64,000 nucleotides of DNA from Pirellulales bacterium (GCA_022844125.1 JALHMI010000007.1:256896-320895); one strand, 5' to 3'. Shown: positions 32,502 to 41,670, counted from the stretch's first letter. Made by a program: numbers and translations. Notes: generated by a model not told the origin, from the letters alone.

Positions 32502-32900
32502 TTAGTTTACCTCCTCGGCGGGCGGAGTGGGATCGAGCTGGCGCTTATAACCGGTGGATTCGCCGGGCCGCATGGGCGGATCGTCGGTCTGCCAGGCGAT
32601 AATGTAGTGCAAAAGCTCGTCGCGCCGGGCTGGGTCGGTCGAAGCCGTCACGTATTTGTCTACCAGTCGCCAGCCCAGTTCGAGGTACTGGTTCAGAATG
32701 CCTGGATCGGTCAGCGCGACCACTTGCCGGGTGTCTTCCAGCCGCTGCATGCTGGCCAGCACGTACTTTACCGTGGCCGGGGCGTCGGGCGTGGCGTCGA
32801 CGACGTACTGGTTGATCAATCGCCAGCCGAAGCGCAGGTATTGATTGGCCGTTTCCTGGCAGGTGGTTTCCATTACGCGCCGCGCGCCGTCGATATTCAT
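32502..32900 (-). CDS. hypothetical protein with an internal duplication
   Basis: A 132-residue protein I do not recognise. It contains two copies of a roughly 34-residue unit, at about 19-52 (NQYLRFGWRLINQYV) and 70-103 (NQYLELGWRLVDKYV), about 51 residues apart, each continuing into a predicted helix. The conserved NQYLxxGWRLxxxYV core suggests a small helical repeat. There is no signal peptide or membrane segment, and the C-terminus is proline-rich. The ATG at 32900 starts the first gene of the minus-strand set, 48 bases before the TIM-barrel gene. Divergent from the Fe-type dehydrogenase. Confidence 0.7.
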   Translation of the reverse strand: MNIDGARRVMETTCQETANQYLRFGWRLINQYVVDATPDAPATVKYVLASMQRLEDTRQVVALTDPGILNQYLELGWRLVDKYVTASTDPARRDELLHYIIAWQTDDPPMRPGESTGYKRQLDPTPPAEEVN

Positions 32901-32964
32901 GGGGTTTCCAGATCGAGTTTCGTAGCAAGTTGCGCCTGTGAGCCGGCCGCCCTGCGTAGCTCGG

Positions 32965-32992
32965 TTGCCAGCGCACGGCTTAAAACGATAAT
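32965..32992 (+). promoter_or_regulatory. candidate sigma-70-like promoter for the Fe-ADH gene
   Basis: TTGCCA (32965-32970) and GATAAT (32987-32992) are spaced 16 bases apart; each matches 5 of 6 consensus bases. The predicted transcript starts about 45 bases before the ATG at 33042. Confidence 0.42.
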
Positions 32993-33041
32993 ACGTACCA
33001 GCCTGAAAAACGAAAACCGGCAGTCCAACCTTGTCCTTCGC

Positions 33042-34226
33042 ATGCCTGACGAACTTACAAGTTACGACTTCCTCACCCCGCAGCGAATCGTGTTCGGCTG
33101 GGGGCGCTGGCGCGAAGTCGGGCCTCTGGTTGCGGAACTTGGCCGCAGAGCCTGGATCGTGTCGGGCTCGCGGTCGCTGGAGTCGGCCGGCGTGGTGGCG
33201 GAGCTGCACGAGACGCTGCGAGAACACGGTGTGGAACCGCTTTCGCTGGCGATCTCCGAGGGGGAGCCAACCGTTCCCGTGGTCGACGCGGCGGCTGCGC
33301 GGCTACGGGCCTTGGGCGTCCATCCGGGCGACATGGTCGTGGCAATCGGCGGCGGTTCGGCGGTCGATTTGGGGAAAGCGATCGCGGCGCTGGCGACCAA
33401 CGATCGGGGCGATTCGGTGCGCGATTATCTGGAAGGCGTGGGCAGCGGTCTCAAGCTCACGGCCCAGCCGCTTCCCCTGGTGGCGATTCCCACGACGTCC
33501 GGCACGGGCAGTGAGGCCACGAAGAACGCCGTCATTTCGGTCACGAACCCGGACGTCAAGAAAAGCTTGCGAGCGGACGGTCTCGTGCCGCGGCTGGTGG
33601 TGGTGGATCCCGAACTTACGAAGTCGTTGTCGCCACAGCTGACAGCGCAAACCGGGATGGATGCGATCACGCAATTGATCGAGAGCTACATTTCGCGGCG
33701 TGGGAAGCCGATTCCCCAGGCGCTGGCGCTGCAAGGATTAAGCCTCGCGCTGCCGGCCATCGTCGAGGCAGTGGAGCACGGCGAGTCGCGCTGGGCGCGC
33801 GAGGCGATGTCGCACGCGGCCCTGCTGTCGGGGATGGCGCTGGCCAACTCGGGGTTGGGCCTGGCACATGGCGTGGCCGCGGCACTTGGCGTGCATTGTG
33901 GAGTGTCGCACGGTCAGGCCTGTGCCGTGATGTTGCCGGTCGCGCTGGCGGCGAATCGCAACGTTGCGGAGCGACAGCTCGCGGAGCTCGCACGTGCGGC
34001 TGAAGTGTCAAGCGATGAGGATGATAGCCTGGCGGCCGAAGCACTTTTGGCCGCGATCGATGCCATCAGCCGACGAATTGGAATTCCCCGACGGCTCAGC
34101 GATGTGGGCGTGACGGCCGATCAAATCCCGGCGCTGGTGCGCGACTCGCGCGGGAACAGCATGGACGGAAATCCGCGAACGATTGACGACGCGGAGCTCA
34201 CGCGACTGCTCGAGGAGCGGCTATGA
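33042..34226 (+). CDS. iron-containing (group III) alcohol dehydrogenase-family protein
   Basis: A 394-residue member of the Fe-dependent alcohol dehydrogenase family. The N-terminal Rossmann-like domain has the NAD(P)-binding GGGSAVDLGKAIA motif, and the C-terminal helical domain has the metal site. By comparison with FucO-type enzymes the ligands should be Asp, His, His, His. Here D207, H276 (AHGVAAALG) and H290 (SHGQACAV) are present, but the His of the DxxxH motif is Gln (DAITQ, Q211). Some members use only three protein ligands, so activity is still likely. A PfkB kinase gene starts 43 bases downstream; the pair may act on the same small sugar or polyol. Confidence 0.89.
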   Translation: MPDELTSYDFLTPQRIVFGWGRWREVGPLVAELGRRAWIVSGSRSLESAGVVAELHETLREHGVEPLSLAISEGEPTVPVVDAAAARLRALGVHPGDMVVAIGGGSAVDLGKAIAALATNDRGDSVRDYLEGVGSGLKLTAQPLPLVAIPTTSGTGSEATKNAVISVTNPDVKKSLRADGLVPRLVVVDPELTKSLSPQLTAQTGMDAITQLIESYISRRGKPIPQALALQGLSLALPAIVEAVEHGESRWAREAMSHAALLSGMALANSGLGLAHGVAAALGVHCGVSHGQACAVMLPVALAANRNVAERQLAELARAAEVSSDEDDSLAAEALLAAIDAISRRIGIPRRLSDVGVTADQIPALVRDSRGNSMDGNPRTIDDAELTRLLEERL

Positions 34227-34269
34227 TTCGCGCCGCAGGAACGATGGTGCGCCTGGTCGAGGAACGACG

Positions 34270-35193
34270 ATGATCCTGGTCGCCGGACTTTCGCCCGCCT
34301 GGCAGCAAATCATGCGCTTCGAGGCCCTGCGATCCGGCGAAGTGAACCGCGCCGCCGAAGTTACCTGGTGCGCGTCGGGCAAGGCGATCAACGTGGCCTG
34401 GGCGCTGTGCACTTTAGGCGCGAACGTGAAACTCGTGTCGACGGCGGGTGGATTCACCGGGGACGCCCTGCGACGCGATGTCGATGGGGCAGGGATTTCA
34501 GCCCAGTGGACTTACACTTCGGCGCCGACACGTGTGTGCACCACGGTGCTTGACGCCGCCGGGACAGGAATCACCGAACTCGTAGAGAATGCGCCGGCGG
34601 TGACCGCGGAGGAACTCGACGCATTTCGGCAAGCCTACTTCGCGCTTGTGCTGAATGCTCAGCTCGTGGTGCTCACGGGGTCGCTGCCGGCCGGCGCGCC
34701 GACGAGCTTTTATCGTGAACTTTTGGAGCGCACGCCCTGCCCCGCGATTCTTGACTTTCGCGGGCAAGAGCTGAGAGAGACGTTATCGCTGAAGCCGCTG
34801 CTGGTGAAGCCGAACCGAGAAGAGCTGGGGCATACCGTGGGCCGCGTCCTGGCGGATGAAGCGGACGTTTTGGCCGCGGTGGAGGAGCTGCACGCGCGCG
34901 GCGCACAGTGGGTCACAATTACGGACGGCCCGCGGCCGATGCTGGTGAGTGGCCCGGGAACACGCCTGCGGGTCACGCCGCCGCGGGTCGAAGTGGTGAA
35001 TGCGATAGCGGCCGGCGATTGCCTGGCGGCGGGCATCGCCTGGGCTGTCATGGCGGGAAAGCCGGTTGAGCAGGCGTTGCGACTGGGTGTCGCCGCCGCG
35101 GCTTGGAACGTGACGCAGCTAATGCCCGCTCGGATGGAAGCGAAAGAAGTTGAACGGCTGGCCGCGGAGGTGGCTATCCAGCATCTATACTAG
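34270..35193 (+). CDS. PfkB-family hexose/1-phosphofructokinase-type kinase
   Basis: A 307-residue ribokinase-fold kinase most like the LacC/FruK branch (1-phosphofructokinase, tagatose-6-phosphate kinase). Motifs are LSPAWQQIMRF at the N-terminus, the substrate-binding ASGKAINVAWALCTLG, and the anion-hole/base motif NAIAAGDCLAAG, with the catalytic Asp intact (AAGD instead of the usual GAGD). GAGG sits 8 bases before the ATG at 34270. It follows the Fe-type dehydrogenase gene closely, so one transcript is likely. Substrate unknown; the enzyme would phosphorylate a sugar or sugar phosphate in the cytoplasm. Confidence 0.88.
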   Translation: MILVAGLSPAWQQIMRFEALRSGEVNRAAEVTWCASGKAINVAWALCTLGANVKLVSTAGGFTGDALRRDVDGAGISAQWTYTSAPTRVCTTVLDAAGTGITELVENAPAVTAEELDAFRQAYFALVLNAQLVVLTGSLPAGAPTSFYRELLERTPCPAILDFRGQELRETLSLKPLLVKPNREELGHTVGRVLADEADVLAAVEELHARGAQWVTITDGPRPMLVSGPGTRLRVTPPRVEVVNAIAAGDCLAAGIAWAVMAGKPVEQALRLGVAAAAWNVTQLMPARMEAKEVERLAAEVAIQHLY

Positions 35194-35253
35194 TGAATGT
35201 CACCTAGCGTGAGTTGACCTTTTCGCAACCTTATTGGGCGCTCGTAAAATCGC

Positions 35254-37188
35254 ATGGCGAATGCGACCAATCAATCCGGTGACGAGGCGGCCAGGCTGCC
35301 CGCGGATTTGCCGCTGGAGGCTGAGGCCGCGCGCGAGCTACTAAACCATCTCTCGGCCGGCGTCATCAAGGTTTCGCGTGATGGCCACCTGCTCTATATC
35401 AATCCGCGTGCGCGCCGGATCCTGGAGTCGAACCAGATTCCGATCGCCAGCAGTTCCTTGCGCGATTTTGAAGCGTATACGATCTGGCCGGATGGGCGAC
35501 CGTGTCCGTATGAAGAATTCCCACCGATCAAGTGCCTGCGGACCGGAGAGCGGCAGAGGGGAGAAGTGATCGGAATTCGCTTGCCAAGCGATCGGGTGCT
35601 CTGGGTGGGAGTCACGGCCGAGCCGATTCTGGACCCACGCACCGGACTGGCCGAAGCGGCCGTGGCGACAATTATCGAGAGCCCGGAGCCTCAGCACGTC
35701 GAGGCGGCGCTGCGGCATAGCGAAGAGCGTTATCGGAGATTGATCGAGAACGCTCCCGACTCGATCGTCGTCCACCACGGCGGCACGATCGTGTTTATTA
35801 ACGAGGCGGGCATCCGCTTGTGGGCGGGCCGTTCGCGCGAAGATTTTATCGGCCGCAATGTCCTTAGTTTCATTCACCCCGCGGACCGAGCAGAGGCCGC
35901 CAACCGCATCCACGTGGCGATGAGTGGCCGGGTGACGCCGCTGATTGTGCAAAAACACAGGCGGCTCGACGGCCGCTCGATCTACGTCGAAGTGACGGGG
36001 ACTTCGTGTATCTACGACGGCCGGCCGTGCGTCCAGGTCATTTTCCGCGATGTCACCAAACGTCGTCGCACGGAGCGGCTGGTGCGCAGGCAGCGGGAGA
36101 TTCTGCGGGTGTTCTTCCAGCGGATCCCGGTGATTGTTGGGATCTTCGACGCGCAAGGGAACACGAAGGCGGTCAACAGAGAATGGAAACGTGTGATTGG
36201 CTGGGGCGCCGAGCACAGCATGGCCGAACTGGCCGATCGGATCTATCCGGACTCGGCCGACGCCCGGCACGCGCTCGACTACGCCCTGGAAGCTGCCCCG
36301 GGCTGGCGGTTGTTTCATTCGCGCGTGCGCGGGGGCGGCACTCGCGAGCTGATGTGGGCAAACATCAAGCTCTCGAGCGGCGATGTGATTGGCATGGCGC
36401 TGGACGTTACGGAGCAGCGCGCCGCCGAAGCGGCGCTGGTAACTGCCAAGGAGCAGCTTGAAGAGCGCGTGCGGCAGCGCACCGAGGAACTTACGCGCAA
36501 GAACCACGAACTGCGGCAGCGGCAGCGATTTCTCGAACGAACGCTTGCCGTCCAGGAGCGGGACCGGAAACTAGTGGCGTACGAAATCCACGACACGATC
36601 CTGCAGGAAGTCATCGGCGCGCTGATGTACGTCGACACGTTGCACGACAGCGATGAGCCTGACCTGGATGTGCGCCGCGTGAAGCTTTTGCAAGTGCGGC
36701 AGCTTCTGCGCCGCTGCATCGAAGAGGCGCGGCAGATGATCAGCGGTTTGCGCCCGCCAATCATCGACGAGCAAGGGGTATCCGGCGCCGTCGACTACCT
36801 CGTAAGCGAAATGAATTCACGAGGGATGAACGTCCGATTCCAGCATGAGATGAGCGGTGAAAGGCTGGAGCCCGATCTCGAAGCGGCAATTTTTCGGATC
36901 GTCCAGGAAGCGCTCACCAACGTCGAGCGCCATAGCCACTCGAAACGTGCGGAAGTCAGCCTCACGCGCCGCGGCGACAGGATCGTGGTGTCGGTGCGCG
37001 ACTTCGGAGTTGGTTTCGATTCGAACGCGGTCCACGAGCGGCATTTCGGCCTGGAGGGGATCCGTGAACGGGCGAAGCTACTGGGGGGCGAGGCCAAGAT
37101 CAACAGCCGGCCTGGCGAGGGCACGGAAGTCCGCGTGGATTTGCCGCTGACCCTGCCCAAACCCGCTGATTCAGAGGGGGTGGAGTGA
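35254..37188 (+). CDS. multi-PAS sensor histidine kinase (NarL-type, HisKA_3)
   Basis: A 644-residue soluble kinase with no membrane helix. PAS domains lie at about residues 25-145, 160-275 and 285-400. A coiled coil (about 395-430) then leads into the HisKA_3 dimerisation domain, with the phosphoacceptor H446 in YEIHDTILQ. The ATPase domain follows, with N box EALTNVERH and G box DFGVGFD. HisKA_3 kinases normally pair with NarL/FixJ-type response regulators, but none is encoded in the window, so this is an orphan. The three PAS domains suggest sensing of a small ligand, redox or oxygen in the cytoplasm. No heme ligand can be assigned by eye. Confidence 0.92.
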   Translation: MANATNQSGDEAARLPADLPLEAEAARELLNHLSAGVIKVSRDGHLLYINPRARRILESNQIPIASSSLRDFEAYTIWPDGRPCPYEEFPPIKCLRTGERQRGEVIGIRLPSDRVLWVGVTAEPILDPRTGLAEAAVATIIESPEPQHVEAALRHSEERYRRLIENAPDSIVVHHGGTIVFINEAGIRLWAGRSREDFIGRNVLSFIHPADRAEAANRIHVAMSGRVTPLIVQKHRRLDGRSIYVEVTGTSCIYDGRPCVQVIFRDVTKRRRTERLVRRQREILRVFFQRIPVIVGIFDAQGNTKAVNREWKRVIGWGAEHSMAELADRIYPDSADARHALDYALEAAPGWRLFHSRVRGGGTRELMWANIKLSSGDVIGMALDVTEQRAAEAALVTAKEQLEERVRQRTEELTRKNHELRQRQRFLERTLAVQERDRKLVAYEIHDTILQEVIGALMYVDTLHDSDEPDLDVRRVKLLQVRQLLRRCIEEARQMISGLRPPIIDEQGVSGAVDYLVSEMNSRGMNVRFQHEMSGERLEPDLEAAIFRIVQEALTNVERHSHSKRAEVSLTRRGDRIVVSVRDFGVGFDSNAVHERHFGLEGIRERAKLLGGEAKINSRPGEGTEVRVDLPLTLPKPADSEGVE

Positions 37189-37322
37189 CCTTAAGCACGC
37201 GTTTCCGGCTTATTTCGCGGGCATTTCTTGCCTCCCTATCGGGTGACAGGTAAAGTGAAAGGCAGGCGAATAAGGTTGGCCAGGGTGAATGGGCTGGCTT
37301 TGCGGCTTGCCTGGGAGCTTCG

Positions 37323-37811
37323 ATGATGATCTCACGAACGATTCCAATCGGGTTGATGTGCTCCGCCCTGGTGTTCGCCGTTGGCGTGCATTCGGCGGGC
37401 GCACAGGCAATCAATACACCCAACACACCCAACTTGCCAACGGATCCTCGTGGCTCGAATGGTGTGGCAAACGAGCAGCTTCAGAAGCTCGCTTGGTTGC
37501 GCTACATGCAGGGTCGTTCCGGTAGCGGCGGCGGAGGTGGCGTGAAGCGCGGCGTGCCGCAGTTCATCCCCTTTGGCGGCGGGATGCCGTTCGGCAATAT
37601 GATGAATCAAGGGGCGATGGCGCCCGCACAGGGCCAGGCCGGCGGCGGAGCTGCTGATCCCGCTGCCGAACCAGCGAAAAGGTCGGCCGCCGAGAAGAAG
37701 GCCGAGTACGAGGCGGCTCGCGAGGCGAAAAAGCAGAAGGCCAAGGAGCGGGCTGAAAAACGCAAGGCGGAACTCGCCGAGCGCCGAGCGAAGGCTGCGG
37801 CCGGAAAGTAA
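37323..37811 (+). CDS. hypothetical secreted protein with a charged coiled-coil tail
   Basis: A 162-residue protein with a signal peptide (residues 1-28, ending SAGA). A Pro/Asn/Thr-rich spacer and a glycine-rich segment (GRSGSGGGGG) follow, and the last 50 residues are almost purely Lys, Glu, Ala and Arg (KKAEYEAAREAKKQKAKERA), predicted to be one long helix. No family is recognised. Gly/Met-rich followed by KE-rich sequence is compatible with a surface or structural protein. The ATG at 37323 follows GGGAGC. It stands alone, convergent with the aldehyde dehydrogenase gene. Confidence 0.65.
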   Translation: MMISRTIPIGLMCSALVFAVGVHSAGAQAINTPNTPNLPTDPRGSNGVANEQLQKLAWLRYMQGRSGSGGGGGVKRGVPQFIPFGGGMPFGNMMNQGAMAPAQGQAGGGAADPAAEPAKRSAAEKKAEYEAAREAKKQKAKERAEKRKAELAERRAKAAAGK

Positions 37812-37828
37812 ACCGTACGCCGTCGGAA

Positions 37829-39415
37829 TCAGCTACCGCTGGCGATGTCGGCCTGCGTCCAATTGCCGTCGACGAATCGCCATCGTCCGCGCGGATTCTG
37901 GTTGCGCAGTACCTCGGGAAGTCGTTCACCCTGTACGTTGTCGTAGCAGTCGAGCGCCGTGAAACGCCGCAGCGCCGCGGGCATGCCGACGGCGGTAAAG
38001 CCTGGGTGCCCCGTGGAAGGATATGGCCCGCCGTGGTTCATCGCCGGGCTGACAGCGACGCCGGTGGGCATCTTGTCGTTGAGCAAGCGGCCCACTTTCT
38101 GGCGCAGCAGCGGTTCGAACAGTCGATAAAGATTGTCGTCGCCGCCGTCCGCATCGGAATAGATACAGCCGGTCAGGTTGCCTTCCAGCGAACTCAAGAC
38201 GCGCACTACCTCGTCCGGCGACTGGGCGATGACCAGCAGAGACGCGTTGCCAAAGGCTTCGATCTGAAACTTCTCGGGCTCGGCGATAAACTTTGCAGCG
38301 CTGACCGAGAGCAGCGTATTCGCGAAGCTGTAGCCGCTACCGCCGCCGGGCGTTCCGCCCGCAAGCACTTTCGCGCCCGCGGCCTGCAGGGCCGACACGC
38401 TGGATGCGAGCGACTGGGCGACTCCGCGCGATAGCAGTGTTCCGACCGGGGCGGCCTTGAAACGCTCGATGAGCGCGGCGACAAAGGCATCGGTCGCCGG
38501 GCCCGCGAGCAGGATGACGAGGCCGGGATTGGTGCAGAACTGCCCGCTGCCCAGCAGGCAGCTTCCGGTGAACTCTTCGGCGATCGCTGCTCCGCGGGCT
38601 GCAATTGTTGCCGGCAGCATGAGCATGGGATTAATGCTCGACAGCTCCAGATAAATCGGCTTGCCGGCGGCGTCGGCGGCGGACTTCAGTTTCAATCCAG
38701 CATGGCGGCTACCGGTGTAGCCGGTGGCGCCGGTGCGCGGATCGGACACGGCGCGAGCGCCGTCCGCGTGACTGGTGCGGTAGAGGAGCTGGATGCTGCC
38801 AGGAGGCAGGCCGGCAGCCTTGGCCGCGTCGTGCGCGCACACGGCGAGCAGCCGTGTGGTGCCGGGGTGCGAGGTATTGGCCTTGGCAAGCACGGGGCAA
38901 CCTGTCGCGATGGCCGCGGCAAAGTCGCCACCTGCGATGCTATTGAACGCGAACGGGAAATTGTTGGGGCCGAACACCAGCACCGGGCCAAGCGGCGCGT
39001 GACAGGAGCGAATATTCAGTTGGGTATCGATCGTTGGGAGCCGCCAGCTTTCCGCGCGCGCCGCGCGAGCGGCGGAGCGAAGTTGATTGACCGTCCGCGG
39101 AAGTTCCACATCGGCCAGCCGCGGCTTGCGCGGGAGTGCCGTTTCAAGATGCGCCATTTCGACCAGCACGTCGCGGTCGCGCTCGAGGTGTGCCGCGAGC
39201 CGCTCGAGGAAATCGGCGATCACCTCGGGTGGTGTCGTGCGCAAGACGGCGGCGGCGGCGGTTGCGGCTTCAAGCGCGGCATCGATATCTTCCCAACTGC
39301 TGATCGGATATTCTTCTGCGAGTGGTGTTTGCGTGGCCGGGTTTTCGGCACGGAAACTGCCGCTGGATTGGGCCGCTCGCCACTGGCCGGCAATGAGCAC
39401 GGGTTGCATCGTCAT
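37829..39415 (-). CDS. aldehyde dehydrogenase, 2-oxoglutarate semialdehyde dehydrogenase type
   Basis: A 528-residue NAD(P)-dependent aldehyde dehydrogenase. Catalytic features are the Asn of FGPNNFPFAF, the general base Glu of LELSSINP, and the nucleophile Cys of GSGQFCTNPG. The SSINP motif, the TSHPGTTRL segment and the length distinguish the 2-oxoglutarate semialdehyde dehydrogenase branch, which completes pentose and sugar-acid oxidation to 2-oxoglutarate. No partner dehydratase is adjacent, although an enolase-superfamily sugar-acid dehydratase lies at 50262. Starts at 39415 or at the second ATG at 39409. The gene is 1 transcription unit on the minus strand. Confidence 0.92.
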   Translation of the reverse strand: MTMQPVLIAGQWRAAQSSGSFRAENPATQTPLAEEYPISSWEDIDAALEAATAAAAVLRTTPPEVIADFLERLAAHLERDRDVLVEMAHLETALPRKPRLADVELPRTVNQLRSAARAARAESWRLPTIDTQLNIRSCHAPLGPVLVFGPNNFPFAFNSIAGGDFAAAIATGCPVLAKANTSHPGTTRLLAVCAHDAAKAAGLPPGSIQLLYRTSHADGARAVSDPRTGATGYTGSRHAGLKLKSAADAAGKPIYLELSSINPMLMLPATIAARGAAIAEEFTGSCLLGSGQFCTNPGLVILLAGPATDAFVAALIERFKAAPVGTLLSRGVAQSLASSVSALQAAGAKVLAGGTPGGGSGYSFANTLLSVSAAKFIAEPEKFQIEAFGNASLLVIAQSPDEVVRVLSSLEGNLTGCIYSDADGGDDNLYRLFEPLLRQKVGRLLNDKMPTGVAVSPAMNHGGPYPSTGHPGFTAVGMPAALRRFTALDCYDNVQGERLPEVLRNQNPRGRWRFVDGNWTQADIASGS

Positions 39416-39540
39416 CGGAACGGTTTCTCAAAAGGTATGTCGGTGAACCGCCAATTGTGACCGATTGCGGGCGGGTGGCAACCTTTGATGTAGAATCACT
39501 GAGCATTCGTGGAAGGCAAGGTAGGAGGAGCTAGCGAGCT

Positions 39541-39978
39541 GTGGAAATCCTGAATTCTGCACTCCACTGGTTGGGCGAGAACGCGGGCCTGACCGGCGCG
39601 CTGCTGGCCGTATCCATGTTGCTGTTGGTTGGCAGCCTCTGGTTGGGGCACTACTATCTGACCACGATCCCGCACGACTACTTCGTGCGACCGCATCTTC
39701 CGTTTGAGAAGTTGCGGGGCCGCAGTCCAGCACTTTGGTGGGCGCTGATGATTGCCAAGAACGTGGCCGGCGTGCTGTTTATTCTGGCCGGACTGATCAT
39801 GTTCGTCACGCCGGGGCAAGGCATGCTGACGCTGATCATGGGCCTTGCGCTCGTGAACTTTCCCGGAAAGCAGCGACTGGAGCGCGCCATTCTGAATCAA
39901 CCCGTCGTGCGAATTGCAGTCAACCGGATGCGCGCCCGGGCCCACCGTCCGCCGCTGGTGCTTACTCCCCTGGAATGA
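39541..39978 (+). CDS. PGPGW-like small membrane protein
   Basis: A 145-residue protein with membrane helices at about residues 12-35 and 68-105. The second hydrophobic region contains VTPGQGMLTLIMGLALVNFPGK, which resembles the PGPGW motif of a family of putative membrane proteins; the motif reads PGQGM here. The C-terminus is basic and helical. The start is GTG, preceded by a strong AGGAGGAGC ribosome binding site at some distance. Function unknown. It is divergent from the aldehyde dehydrogenase gene and followed by the second DUF1501 cluster. Confidence 0.75.
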   Translation: MEILNSALHWLGENAGLTGALLAVSMLLLVGSLWLGHYYLTTIPHDYFVRPHLPFEKLRGRSPALWWALMIAKNVAGVLFILAGLIMFVTPGQGMLTLIMGLALVNFPGKQRLERAILNQPVVRIAVNRMRARAHRPPLVLTPLE

Positions 39979-40138
39979 CGACCGCCGCGCCAGCTAGGCA
40001 AACACCGGGAATGCTGTTAACATATTGGCGACGATTGATGCTTTGCCAGATCGGTGCGAAGGATCGCGTCCGCGCAGGCGAAGGCACTCAATCGCCTGAA
40101 TCAAGCTCGGTCCGTCAGTCGCCCTGGAGTGTCCGGCG

Positions 40139-41647
40139 ATGCTTAGTGTTCTCGGTTCGGCGCGCAAGCTTTGCGGCGGCATGACGCGGCGCGATTTATT
40201 GCGGATCGGCGGGCTGGGCATAGCAGGCATGAGCCTCGCCGATCTGGCCAACTGGCAGGCCCTGGCCAAGGCCGACGATCAGCCCCGGCCGAAGTCGTTC
40301 GGTCGCGCCAAGTCGATCATCCTGATCCACCTCTACGGCGCACCGAGCCAGATCGAGTTTGTCGATCCGAAGCCAGACGCGCCGGTTGAGATTCGCGGCG
40401 AGCTGGGTTCGATTCCCTCGAGCCTGCCCGGCTGCGACGTCTGTGAGTTGCTGCCGACATTTGCCAAGGTGATGGATCGCACCACGGTGCTGCGGTCGCT
40501 GACTCACCCTTATCCGCTACATGGCGTGGCGTATGCGCTGACAGGCGTACCCACGCTGGACCTGCCCGCTGAGCTCAATCCGCGCGATCCGCGAAACTGG
40601 CCGTTCTTCGGCTCGGTGGTCGACTACGTTGAAGCCGAGCGGGTGGCTAGCGGACAATCGCCGCGGCGCGAAATTCCGACGAACATCGCCCTCCCGTTCA
40701 AGTTCTCCAGCCGGCGCGTGGGCGAAGTTCCCCGCGCGGGTCCGTACGCGACGTTCCTAGGCGCGGAGTACGATCCGGTGTGGACGGACTACGTCGGAAC
40801 AGCCACGAAGGGACTCGCCAAGACGCTCGGCGATAAGCGGTTCGACGATAATGACCCGTACATCGGTCTGAGCGAAGGCAGTCACTTCTATGTACCGGCG
40901 GCGACGAACCTGGTCGATGACGTGACGCTCGATCGGCTGGAGCGGCGGAAATCTCTGGTTGCGCAGATCGACTCCGCCCGAGCGCACCTGGCGACGAGTT
41001 CGCGCGGCAAGCAGCTCGACCGTTACCGTCAGATGACATACGAATTGCTCGAATCGGACAAGCTGCGCAACGCGCTTGATCTGCGCAAAGAAGACACGAA
41101 GATCCGCGAGCTGTACGGTCACACGCTGTTCGGTCAGTCGTGCCTGGCGGCGCGGAGGCTGGTCGAAGCAGGCGGCCGCGTGATCAGCGTGTTCTGGGAT
41201 GAGTACGGCCTGGCCGGCAGCGGCTGGGACACGCACTACAATCACTATCCGCGGATGCGCCAGGAGCTTTGCCCAGGCCTGGACCAGGCTTGGTACGGCC
41301 TGATCACCGATCTCGATCAGCGCGGACTGTTGGACGACACGCTCGTGGTTTGCACGAGCGAGCACGGTCGAACCCCCACGATCACAACCGGGCAAGGCGG
41401 CGGTCGCGATCACTGGTCGCGCGTGTACGCCTCGCTGCTGGCCGGTGGCGGAACGAAGCGGGGGCACGTCGTAGGCGCTTCGGACAAGCAAGGGGGCGAC
41501 GTGCTCGATCGCCCGATCAGCCCCAAGGATCTGCTGGCGACGATGTATTACCTGCTGGGTATCGATCATCACCAGATCGTGCACGACAACCTGAGTCGGC
41601 CGCTGCCGCTGGTCGATGGCGAAGTGATCTGGGAAGCGCTCGCGTAA
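40139..41647 (+). CDS. DUF1501 family secreted protein
   Basis: A 502-residue DUF1501 protein that opens the second surface/cytochrome cluster. Tat leader (MTRRDLLRIGGLG) preceded by a Cys-Gly pair (LCGGMTRR). Conserved segments are YGAPSQIEFVDPKP, FGQSCLAARRLVEAGGRVI, LDDTLVVCTSEHGRTPTI and GGRDHWSRVY, the same order as in the protein at 2306. GGAG lies 10 bases before the ATG. It is followed after 23 bases by a second DUF1501 gene, so the pair is probably translated from one mRNA. Exported, role unknown. Confidence 0.93.
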   Translation: MLSVLGSARKLCGGMTRRDLLRIGGLGIAGMSLADLANWQALAKADDQPRPKSFGRAKSIILIHLYGAPSQIEFVDPKPDAPVEIRGELGSIPSSLPGCDVCELLPTFAKVMDRTTVLRSLTHPYPLHGVAYALTGVPTLDLPAELNPRDPRNWPFFGSVVDYVEAERVASGQSPRREIPTNIALPFKFSSRRVGEVPRAGPYATFLGAEYDPVWTDYVGTATKGLAKTLGDKRFDDNDPYIGLSEGSHFYVPAATNLVDDVTLDRLERRKSLVAQIDSARAHLATSSRGKQLDRYRQMTYELLESDKLRNALDLRKEDTKIRELYGHTLFGQSCLAARRLVEAGGRVISVFWDEYGLAGSGWDTHYNHYPRMRQELCPGLDQAWYGLITDLDQRGLLDDTLVVCTSEHGRTPTITTGQGGGRDHWSRVYASLLAGGGTKRGHVVGASDKQGGDVLDRPISPKDLLATMYYLLGIDHHQIVHDNLSRPLPLVDGEVIWEALA

Positions 41648-41670
41648 CCACTTCGGCGGGAGCCGGCTGA

